This document shows positions 21,634 through 31,310 of a stretch of 64,000 bases of DNA, piece by piece. Made by a program: the position numbers and the translations under genes. The notes beneath the pieces were generated by a model. The model worked only from the letters and a program-made list of their open reading frames with translations. It did not search any database and was not told the DNA's origin. Each line of letters starts with the position of its first letter. The first letter of the stretch is position 1. Source of the stretch: Aquilaria yunnanensis (taxonomy: Eukaryota; Streptophyta; Magnoliopsida; Malvales; Thymelaeaceae); contig CM077600.1 of NCBI GenBank assembly GCA_039654915.1, positions 40,036,492 through 40,100,491 of the forward strand, written 5' to 3'.

Positions 21634-22179
21634 AAAGTATTTTCCTTCCTTCCCAATAAATGTTCTTAAAAAGATTTATCAAGCTAGATGTGAACGATTC
21701 AGAGTATTTATGCACAAAGGCATTCCTGATAATGTGCGATGGCTAATTGAAGCTAAGGTTCGTTCAGCTGGTGAAGTTCCAGAAGTGTTCTTTCCCCGTA
21801 TGCTCGGCTTTGGTAAAAGCGCTTATGCCAAAAAAAGAAGAGCAAAGAGGCTAGGCGTTTGTCATAATTGTGGATGGTGGATTTGCGGCAATAAATGTCG
21901 TTCTCCAGGAGTGATCACCAGAAATCGTAATGATAGAATAAGATTCATTAAGAATGGCTTGCGTAAGGAATCTCTGGAAGATATCCGAGAGGTTCTTGAA
22001 GCGCATTCTTGCGGAATAGTGCAATTTGAGGTTGTTGGATTATGGATAATTTTCCAAAAAGAATGAGATCGTTATAGTCTTGGGAATCTGACATTAAACG
22101 ACCCTGTTTGCCAGTTTGTGAGAAAGCTAGATGAGATGCAAATCACCGATTCATAGAAAGCATTGAAGCCATTACTGGA

Positions 22180-22655
22180 CGCAAAGCCAGTGGAAGACGA
22201 GGATCAAAGTCACGATTACTATACGTGCTAGTTGTCGCTTTTGAAATTTTCCTCCCCTTTTGGTAATAATGTATTCACTCCTGACGTGAACCAAAGTCAC
22301 GATTACTGTACGTGCTAGCTGTCGCTTTTGAAATTTTCCTCCCCTTTAGGCGATAATATATCTACTCCTGACATGAGCCATAGTCACGATACTGTACATG
22401 CTAGCTGTCGCTTTTGAAATTTTCCTTCTCCTTTGGCAATAATGTACCCACTCCTGACACGGACTACTGTATATAGCTGCCACTTTTGAAATTTTCCTTC
22501 TCTTCCAACAATCACGTACCTACTCCTGACGTAAGCTACAGTAGTGACTACTGTACATGCTAGCAGCTATTTTGAAAATTTTCCTCCTCTTTTAACGATA
22601 GTGTACCCATACCTGACCAGAGTCGTACTCGTAACTATTGTGTATAGCTAGCAAT
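22180..22655 (+). promoter_or_regulatory. Repeated promoter region upstream of LOG, element O
   Basis: Six related units of about 85 bases, with centres near 22209, 22297, 22384, 22458, 22543 and 22630. Typical content is AGTCACGATTACTGTACGTG, GCTTTTGAAATTTTCCTCC and CTCCTGACGTGAAC. One unit reads CTGACGTAAGC, resembling an as-1 half site. Element M has the same array on the minus strand (about 55740-56190). The GTCACGATTACTGTACA core also occurs upstream of B and C, so the cargo genes may share a regulator. Confidence 0.6.
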
Positions 22656-22703
22656 AATGTATCCATTCTTGAAAATAAAATTATTGCCTTATCTCTTCAT
22701 CTC

Positions 22704-22710
22704 TATAAAT
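22704..22710 (+). promoter_or_regulatory. TATA box of LOG-like gene, element O
   Basis: CTCTATAAATATATCC lies 40 bases before the ATG at 22744 and downstream of the earlier in-frame ATG at 22657. This supports 22744 as the start. Conserved in M. Confidence 0.6.
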
Positions 22711-22743
22711 ATATCCTCTTTTCTCACAAGGGTAAGGATAGGA

Positions 22744-23373
22744 ATGGAGAAAACCCCAACTCGTAAATCCCGAAGTATTTGTGTATTTTCTGGGGCATTT
22801 CCTGGAAAAGATGAAGAGTATTTAAAGGCAGCCAACCCTTTGGGTAGAGTATTAGCTGAGCGAAAAATACATTTAGTTTATGGAGGAGGTAGTGTCGGAT
22901 TAATGGGAGGTGTAACATTAGCAGCATCTTTAGGAGGAAGTCAAGTTTTGGGCATCATCCCTGGACCTTTGAAATTTGTTTCTGGGGGCACGATTGGAGA
23001 AGAATTAGTGGTTAAAAATTTGCAAGAGCGTGTGTTACAAATGCTTTTAAATGCTGATGCTTTTATCGCTCTACCAGGTGGTTTTGGCACATTGGGAGAA
23101 GTCTTTCAAATTGCTTCCATGGCCCAACTTAATTTGCATAAGAAACCCATTAGGCTTTTGAATGTTAACAATTTCTTTACAGGTCTGATAGCTTTTGTGG
23201 ATTATGCTATGCAGAAAAATTTCATATCAAGAGTGTCACGACGAATTATAATATCCGCAACAACTGCTGAAGAATTGCTAGATAAAATACAAGCTTTTGT
23301 TCCTGAACCAGATCCAGCAATAATTCAGATAGACTGGACACGACAGTCTTTCCCGACCAGTTCACTCCCATAA
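22744..23373 (+). CDS. LOG-like cytokinin riboside 5'-monophosphate phosphoribohydrolase, element O
   Basis: 209 codons, intronless. LOG-family (lysine decarboxylase-like) enzymes release active cytokinin bases from cytokinin nucleotides. Visible family features: ICVFSGAFPGK near the N terminus (canonical plant LOGs have CGSS here), VYGGGSVGLMGG (about residues 47-58), GTIGE, an arginine in NLQERVLQML where LOGs have MHxRKA, and the PGGFGTLGE nucleotide motif with its glutamate; later HKKPIRLLNV and IIISATTAEELL. Usual LOG length is about 210-220. The MHxRK lysine and CGSS are changed, so activity is uncertain. Plant LOG genes normally have several introns, so this looks like a retrocopy captured through mRNA. 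The start was chosen after the TATA box. All gene C lesions lie upstream and do not affect it. Confidence 0.85.
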   Translation: MEKTPTRKSRSICVFSGAFPGKDEEYLKAANPLGRVLAERKIHLVYGGGSVGLMGGVTLAASLGGSQVLGIIPGPLKFVSGGTIGEELVVKNLQERVLQMLLNADAFIALPGGFGTLGEVFQIASMAQLNLHKKPIRLLNVNNFFTGLIAFVDYAMQKNFISRVSRRIIISATTAEELLDKIQAFVPEPDPAIIQIDWTRQSFPTSSLP

Positions 23374-23925
23374 TGGTCCTCTACTCACCCTGTTGAAGTA
23401 TTGTGGAAGAAAGAAGCGATCTGATCCGTTTTTCTTGTCATTTAGTTTTATTATCAGCATTTTCTTTCGCGTTTCAGTTTTTCTTTTCAGGGAATTTCTT
23501 TTTTTTATAATATAGTTTCGTCCATGCTGATATTAAAACCATAGGACAACGCCTTTAGGATGGAATGGCTGAGTAAAGGGTAATTTTTATTACTCTTGAG
23601 ACGCATCCTATTAGGTCTACTAGGCATAACATTTTGGGGTAGTTAAGCTTTAACCTTATTTGGATGACATATCTCACAAGGGAATCTATATTTACTGAAG
23701 AAAATATTAGATGAACCTTGAATATTGATTCCAAACATCCGTTCCCCTTACATAATTTGTCAGGGTTATTGTCATCATTAAGATTCACTCGTTTTATCGA
23801 AGCCTAATTCTTTGCGCTCGCCTATTATGAAAATTCACACTTTCGAAGAAAATTATTCCAATTTCAATTGCTTTCATATAAATTTCGCTCGAGGTCCTAA
23901 GGAAAGCTCCTTAGCCTCAAAATCA
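23374..23925 (+). other. LOG 3' flank, element O
   Basis: Conserved with the other elements. It lacks the solo LTR found in element I. No gene; contains the hairpin GGTCCTAAGG/CCTTAG near 23893-23915. Confidence 0.55.
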
Positions 23926-24525
23926 ATTTTCATCATCGGGGTTTTAAGGATGGAACCTTTGCCTCGAAAATAATCAATTTTCATCATCGGGGTTTTAAGG
24001 ATGGAACCTTTGCCTCGAAAATAATCAATTTTCATCATCGGGGTTTTAAGGATGGAACTTTTGCCTCGAAAATAATCAATTTTCATCATCGGGATTTTAA
24101 GGATGGAACCTTTGTCTCGAAAACAATCAACAGTAGGACTGCTCCTATCGTCGGGGTTTTAAGGATGGAACCTTTGCCTCGAAAACAATCAATTTTCATC
24201 ATCGGGGTTTTAAGGATGGAACCTTTGCCTCGAAATCAATCAATCAATCCGAGGTTTTAAGGATGGAACCTTTGCCGCGAGATCAATCAATCAATTCGAG
24301 GTTTTAAGGATGGAACCTTTACCTCGACATCAATCAATCAATTCGAGGTTTTAAGGATGGAACCTTTGCCTCGAAATCAATCAATCAATTCGAGGTTTTA
24401 AGGATGAGACCTTTGCTTCGAAATCAATCAATCAATCCGAGGTTTTAAGAATGGAACCTTTGCCTCAGAAACAATCAATTTTCCTTCAACGATAGGAGAG
24501 CTCCTATCGCCGGGGTTCTATGGAG
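23925..24525 (+). repeat. Minisatellite, element O (short version)
   Basis: About twelve units with GGTTTTAAGGATGGAACC, plus one palindromic unit with CGATAGGAGAGCTCCTATCG near 24490. Much shorter than in I (2.4 kb) or M (2.2 kb), showing rapid array-length change. Confidence 0.85.
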
Positions 24526-24615
24526 ATTTAGGTGGCGAAAAGGTTTTCAATGCCTAGCTAAGCCGGACGAAATTTGGTAACTAATTTTGCATACATCATG
24601 TCCCATGAAGCATGC

Positions 24616-24628
24616 AAAGGGGGGCAGT
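24616..24628 (+). other. Polypurine tract of element O
   Basis: AAAGGGGGGCAGT adjoins the LTR start TGTTGACACC at 24629. Confidence 0.8.
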
Positions 24629-27407
24629 TGTTGACACCCAATTTCGTCCGACCATAAAAAATTTTTTTAAAAGAAATTAAATAAAAGAAATTAAAAAATT
24701 ATTATTTTTATTATTATTATTATTACTAAAAATTTTAATTAGTTTAAAATACATTTTTGTTTTGTGAAGATTTGATTTAAAATGATATATGTGTGTATTT
24801 GAAAGAAAAAAAGAAAACTCCAAAAAAAATGGCAAAATTTAAAAGTTTGAGGTAAAAATGACAAAATTAAGAAGTTTCAGGCAAAATTGACAAATTCTGA
24901 AAGTTCCAGGAGCATTTAGTAGTTTGTCACATAAAATTTTGAGCCTGCCGACGTTTCTGGCCCAAATTGACAGAAAACGACAAAATTGTCAAAATCAGAA
25001 GCTTCAGGAACTTATCCAGAGGCTGAGAGACGTAAAGGACTAAAATTGTCATTTTACCAATTTAAGAGATAAGTTTGAAATTTTTTATTAATTTATCCAT
25101 CAACAGTTCATCTAAACTTCCTCTATAAATAGCCCCCCAAATTTTGTGCTGAACACAGAAAAAAATAGAGGAAAAGCTTAGAGCTCCGTTTTAGGAAAAG
25201 AAAAAATTACAGCTAAAAGTCCCTGGCTCTCCTTCCTTTTCCCAGAAAATCCTAAAACTTCCATCTGTTTACATAAACACCATCTTCTTCCTCTTTCTGC
25301 CAATTTTTTTCCCATACCCCGTCGCCGTTTCCAGTTTTTTTTTTTTCGCGTTTTTCGTCCCAGGAAATTCAAAAATTTTAACTTTCAGGTAAAACTCATC
25401 TTTAGTCCTTTATCTTTTCAATTTCTTTCTCTTTGGTTACTAACCTTTTATTTTGTTCTTGCAGAAAGAAAAAAACTAATTACTAACTCTTTTAATCTTT
25501 ATTTGTTTATTTATTATTTATTGTTGTTATTATTGCTAACTTTTTATTCTTGTTATTATTGTTACTAACCTTACTAACCTTTTATTATTGTTATAATTGT
25601 TACTAACTTACTAACTTACTAACCTTTTATTTTTACTATTGTTATTAACAACTAACTTTACTAACTTTGCTAATTTTTATTATTGTTGCTATTATTATTG
25701 TGTTATTAAAGTGGATGGCCAAAAAACCCCACTTTATTATTATTAATTGTCTATCTTTTTTTTGTGATTAAATTTATTTCACTTTTAATTTTTTATAAAA
25801 TAATAATAATAATAAAAAGAAAGAAGAATTTTATGTATAATTATTAAGGCTAATAAAAATCATTTTTAGAAAAAGCTAATTATCTTTTATTATTTTGGAA
25901 TACAAGTTTTTTATTATTTAACTTTTTATTCCTTTTATTAAAATTAAATAAACATAAGTAAATAATCACAAAACAAAAAATAAAAAAATACAAATCATTT
26001 CTTTTTAAATATATCTTTACAAGTAGCAATAATTAAAATTTAATAAAAACAATAATAAAAATCCAATAAAATTATGATTAAGTTTAATAATTAATTAAAT
26101 AATTAAAAATTAGAATTTAATAAAAATTAAACTCCATGTCCAAATGATCTACCAGGATCTAATGGTTTGGAGAATTAAAATTTTTTTAAAAAAAATATAA
26201 AATATAAAATTAATTTTAATAGTTATTTTTTTTATTCAGTAAAAATAATAAAAATTAAAACAAAATCTTTCTTTAATAAAAGAAGCATATGAAAAATGAA
26301 AACTTTTCTTTTATGTTTAAAATATACATATAAATTTTTGGTTTTCTTTATTAAATAAATAAAATCTTAATTAAATAATTACTTTTGGTTAATCTTTTAT
26401 TCAAAATAAATTATATAAATATCAAGACTTTTTCTTTTATTTTTAATATACATATAAATCCTTAGTTTTTTTTAATAAAATCTTGATTAAATAATTACTT
26501 TTTGATTATTCTTTTATCAAATAAATAGAATAAACATAAAATAAATGTCAACTCTTTAATTTCTTTAAAGATTTTTTATATTAAATCTTTAAAAATTACT
26601 TTTTGATTCTTTTATAAATTGAGTAATTATTTAAATAATAAATATCTTTCATTAAACAAATAATCTTTCAAAACAAAACTAAAAGAAAAAAAAAAGTAAA
26701 AGAAAAGAAAAGAAAAGAAAAGAAAGAAAAGAAAGAAAAGTAAAAGAAAGAAAAGAAGAACAAGCAAAAGAATAAACAAAAATTGAAAAATAAGAAAAAC
26801 AAAAGAAAAATATAAAATATAAAAAAAAAAAGGGAAATGAATAAATTTTTTTTAGTCAACATTAAAAGATCCTTAACAATTAATTTTATAATTAAATAAT
26901 TAACAAATAAATTAAATTAATTTCCATATCCGGATGATCCGGCAGGATCTACGGTTTGGAAAATATCAAACTTTCAAAATAAATAAATTAAATAAAAAGA
27001 TAAAAATCCAAATTTTTACGATATGGATTAAAATTTTGTCAAATTCCGTGTCCGGGTGACTCGGCAAAGTCCATGGTTCGGAGTTAAATCTTCCGTGTCC
27101 AGGTGACTCGGCAGAGTCCATGGTTCGGAAGTATCAAATTTTATCCGAACTAATTACCAAAAATCCACATCCAATTAAATAATTTCAGTTGAAATTTATG
27201 TGTTGAAAATTAACTGAATTTTTTTTAAAAGCAAAGCAAAAACAAAAAATTAAAATCAACTAAGGTGCCAATTTTGGGCGCTATAACAAAGTTGTTTTAG
27301 CGTAACCGTACTGCCGATCCCCTAACTCTCGCAGACCAATTTTAAGGTGACCAATCGACCTAAGAAAATTGATTGGTGGCGACTCCAAAAACCCGCACGT
27401 TGCCACA
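24629..27407 (+). repeat. 3' LTR of element O
   Basis: 2779 bases. Ends match the family, but the middle differs strongly from element I LTRs and resembles R and M. A TATA box (CTCTATAAATAGCC, TATAAATA 25124-25131) predicts transcription start near 25155. A possible intron lies at 25389-25464. The rest is AT-rich with no gene, including an AAAG-repeat tract at 26680-26830 and hairpin units at 27045-27130. Confidence 0.85.
25124..25131 (+). promoter_or_regulatory. LTR TATA box, element O
   Basis: TATAAATA, with matching sites in R (29364-29371, minus) and M (51670-51677, minus), all followed by a C-rich run. Confidence 0.65.
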
Positions 27408-29869
27408 TAAACTAAAAATAAATTTTATGTATATTTTTAAACATAAAACAAAAGTTTTGTTATTTATTTGTTTTATTTTTTATAAAAAATTTAACCAAAA
27501 GTGATTATTTAATGAAGAGACTAAAAATTTACATGTATATAAAAAATCTTGATATTTACATTTTATTCTTATATTCTTTTTGTTTGATGAAATATTTTTT
27601 TTTTAAATAATTTTAATTTATATCTCTGAAAATATATCTAATTAATAAGTCTAAAATATTTAAGAGAAATTCAATTCTTTTATTTATTTATTTTTATTAT
27701 TTTTGAAATCATTTGACTAAGATTTTTATAAAGGAAACAAAAAGTTATATTATTTTAAAAGAAATAAGTAAAATATTACTGAATAAAATATTAGCCCAAA
27801 AATTTTACTTTTTTTTTATTCTTTTTATTAATAAAGAAAACTAAAAAAAGTTATATTTTATTATTTTAAAAGAAATAAGTAAAATATTACTGAATAAAAT
27901 ATTAACCCAAAAATTTTACTCTTTTTATTAATAAAGAAAACTAAAAAGTTATATTTTATTATTTTAATAAATAATTAATCCAAAGTTTTTATTTTTAATA
28001 AAGAAAAATTTATTTAGATACTTTATTTAAAAATATTTCCAAGCCATGGATCCTGGCGGATCATTTGGTCATGGAGTTTTAATTTTTATTAAATTTTAAT
28101 TATTTAATTAATTATTAATTTTAATCATAATTTTATTAGATTTTATTATTGTTTTATTAAACTTCAATTATTTCTATTTTTAAAGTTATATTTAAAAAGA
28201 AACAATTTTTACTTTTTTGTAATTATTTAAATATGTCTGTTTAATAATTTTAATAAAGGAATAAAAGATTATCTTTTTGTTGTTTTTTTTTAATGAAATA
28301 AAAACATGTGTTTTAGAAATAACAAAAGATGATTGGATTTTTAGAAAAGATAAATTTTTTATTAGTCTTAAAAATGATTTTAATTATTCACATAAAATTA
28401 TTTTTTTTTATTTTCATTATTTGTTATTATTTTTTACATTATAAAGAAATAAATTTAACCACTTAAAGAAAACAATTAATGATAAAGTGGGGCTTTTTGG
28501 CCATCCACTTTAATAACACAATAATGATAACAGCAATAATAAAAGTTAGCAAAGTCAGATTTTAATAACAATAAAAATAAAAGTTAGTAAAGTTAGATGA
28601 ATTAGTTGTTAATAACAATAAATATAAAAGTTAGTAAAGTTAGATGTTAATAACGATAAATATAAAAGTTAGTAAAGTTAGATTAGATGTTAATAACAAT
28701 AAATATAAAAGTTAGTAAAGTTAGATTAGTTGTTAATAACAAAAAAAGGTTAGTAACAATAAACAAATAAATAAACAAGTAAGAATTAAAAGAGTTAGTA
28801 ATTAATTCTGCAAGAACAAAATAAAAGGTTAGTGACTAAAGTGAAAGAAATTGAAAAGATGAAGGATTAAATGAGAGTTGTACCCTTCAAATTAAAATTT
28901 GAATTTCTGGAAACAGGAAAACGACGCGCGCGAGGGGCAGGGGGTTGGGCTGGCGACGCTGGCGCGGCGGCACGAGCGCGGGGCGGTGAGGCGGAGGGGG
29001 TACGGCGGCAGCGTGACGGCGGAGGCGGTGGACGGCGCGAGGCGAGGAGAAAGGAGGAGGAAAAAAGAAAAAGGACGGCCACGGCGGGGCGTGGGCTGGC
29101 GGTGGCGGGACGGCGACGGAGGAAGGAAGCAGAAGAGAGAGGGAAGGGTGCGCGGGAGGAGAGAGAGAGAGAACGCACGAGAGGAGAGAGAGAGAGAGCA
29201 AACGGGAACAGGGGCTAAAACGAAGAGAAAGAGAAGTTCTTAGGCTTCTGGGAAGAGAGAAAGAGGTCAGGGACTGTGGCTGTAATTTTTTCCCTTTTTT
29301 AAAACGGAGCTCTAAGCTTGATTTCTATTTTTTTCTGTGCCTTTTTCACAGATTTTGGACCCCTATTTATAGGGGAAGGGGTGCTGGACTGTTCAAAATT
29401 AAAAATTAATTAAATTCAAACTTATCTCTTAATTTGGTAAAATGACAGTTTCAGTCCTTTACGTCTCTCAGACTCTGGATAAGCTTCAGAAGCTTCTGAT
29501 TTTGACAATTTTGTCGTTTTCTGTTAATTTGGGCCAGAAACGTTAGTCTGGCCCAAAATTGACGCGAAAAATTACCAAATGCTCCTCGAACTTTCAGAAT
29601 TTATCAATTTTTCTCAAAACTTCTCAATTTTGTCATTTTTACCCCAAATTTTTTAATTTTGTCATTTTTATGGAGTTTTCCTTTTTATTTCATACATACA
29701 TTTATACATATATCATTTTTAATTAAATCCTCACAAAACAAAAAAATGTATTTTAAACTAATTAAAAATTTAGTAATAATAATAATAATAATAATAATTT
29801 TTTTAATTAATTTTTTATTTAATTTTTTTTAAAAATTTTTTAATGGCCGGACGAAATTGGGTGTCAACA
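27408..29869 (-). mobile_element. R: truncated reverse-oriented LTR of the same family
   Basis: The right end GGTGTCAACA at 29860-29869 is the reverse of the family LTR start. Inside are the stem-loop 28485-28510, possible intron 28808-28883, GC-rich leader 28919-29218 and TATA 29364-29371, all in minus order. The left end lacks the LTR terminus and begins exactly where element O ends, so O probably inserted into this LTR and its other part lies beyond the window. No polypurine tract follows 29869, so this is a 5' or solo LTR bordering host DNA. Arginine/proline-rich frames at 28867-29243 are products of GC-rich leader sequence. Confidence 0.75.
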
Positions 29870-31279
29870 TTAAGTGTTCACAATAAGTCACGTCTTCTGC
29901 AAATATGTTCAAAGAGACGTTTTTCATCAAGGAGGCTATCATTCGGTTCTTCAGTGATAACCAAGTATACCTTAATTTTTGCATTAATTTTATATCATGG
30001 AAATTAAAGTGCTCATTAGTTGTGCACTAAATTTCCTTCATTTTCTGCACATGACTTTGCTGCATCTCCTAATAAAAATATTAATAATAATGATAATAAT
30101 GACCTTTTTGTCTCAAATTTTTTATACTATTTCAGTTTTTAATTTAAGTTTGACCTAAATATATTTATATTAATATTTATTTAATTTTTGTTTAAAATAT
30201 ATATATTTAGAAAATAATAAACTTATAGTTATTAAATATAATTTTTTTAATTTTTTTTAATAAATATTAATATAAATAAATTTAATTTAAATTTAAGTGA
30301 AAAAAAATAAAATATTATAAAGAACTTAGGACGGAGTAATGGCAACAATATTCTTCTTTCCCTTGTAAGAAAAAGAAAATGAGAGAACAAGGAAAAAGGA
30401 TGTACGTGTTAGTTAGCGGGCTTTCCTGAAAATCATAATGAGTATGATCCTTTTATATATTAAAATTATACCATACAGTATACATCAATTGCGGACAATG
30501 GTGATTGTTCATGAACAGTGTGCAGCGCCGTCTTCCTTTTTTCTTTTTTGGCTTTTTCCAGAGTAATGGTCTAAATCTCTTTTAGATCTTGTAAATTTAT
30601 TTTATTTTCATTTTGGTCCCCAAACTTTGTCAAAAGGGGATACTGTTCATACAACACAAGTAAACTATAAATACAACAGTGAACTTGGTCCAAGTTTGGG
30701 CATGCACTATTCATCTATAGTTATAAACAGTAAGCATCGCTTTTTTCCCCCCCTATTTTCTTTTGAGACGCAATTGCTTCTTTGGGAGGATCTATCATCT
30801 TTTCAAAAGATAATAATATTCTTGATGGCCTATGTTGCTGTTTATCCATTTTCATTTTGTTGATTTCATGTGTTTTTTTTTTTTTTCTAAAACACATTTT
30901 GAATCATCTGCAGTGATAAACAGTGTATATCGCTTTTTTCCCCCCTATTTTCTTTTGAGATGCAATTGCTTCTTTTGGAAGATCAATATCTTTTTGAAAG
31001 ATAATAGTATTCTGGAGGGCCTATATTGCTATTTCTCCATTTTCATTTTGTTTTATGTTTCTTTTTTGGTAAAACACTTTTTGAATCGCTGAATTGCTTT
31101 TACTTCCCATTTTAGTCCCTATGTTTGATTTGTGTGATGTTTTGGTCCCAAACTTAATAATTACTTATTTTCTATTTGTATTTTTTGGTCCCCAAGCTTT
31201 TTTATTCTTTATTTTTTTTATGTATTATCTTTTAAAGTAAAACTTAGTCAACATGATTTGTTTGTTTTTTAGCAAACCA

Positions 31280-31310
<31 letters not shown>

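Larger units (their letters stand above)
2885..22156 (+). pseudogene. Gene C, element O: NABP-like, split by element I
   Basis: The first part is 2885-2910 and the remainder 21634-22156. Together they give exactly 549 bases, the length of intact C (56229-56777). Three lesions are visible. The start codon is ATA at 2885-2887, element I sits after codon 9, and CGA has become TGA at 22064-22066 near residue 154. The second part retains the arginine stretch YAKKRRAKRLGVC and the finger CHNCGWWICGNKC. The short frame that appears to open at 21584 begins inside the 3' LTR of element I, so it is a chance LTR-gene fusion, not a natural start. Confidence 0.85.
1..27407 (+). mobile_element. Element O: outer non-autonomous LTR retrotransposon, 5' part outside window
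   Basis: The sequence at 1-2910 matches the interior of element I (about 9322-12050). It resumes at 21634 after the nested insertion and runs through the cargo genes, a minisatellite, a polypurine tract (24616-24628) and a 3' LTR (24629-27407). The two halves of gene C join exactly when element I and one 5-base duplication are removed, giving 549 bases, so O was one continuous element. No gag or pol coding is visible in the part present. O appears to sit inside the reverse-oriented LTR at 27408-29869. Tat/Ogre affiliation is inferred from the primer site and size of its relatives. Confidence 0.85.

Noticed and set aside
22657..22743. 29-residue N-terminal extension of LOG starting MYPFLKIKLL
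   Set aside because: The TATA box at 22704 lies inside it, so transcripts would start downstream.
1283..23373. Endogenous pararetrovirus or Agrobacterium-type T-DNA as the origin of the cassette
   Set aside because: No reverse transcriptase, coat or movement frames, no T-DNA borders or opine genes; three copies are delimited by LTRs, primer sites, polypurine tracts and target duplications.
26668..26862. Phe-rich minus-strand frame
   Set aside because: Translation of an AAAG-type microsatellite in the O LTR.
28867..29243. Several overlapping Arg/Gly- or Pro/Ser-rich frames on both strands
   Set aside because: They lie in the GC-rich leader of the reversed LTR and are open because of base composition only.
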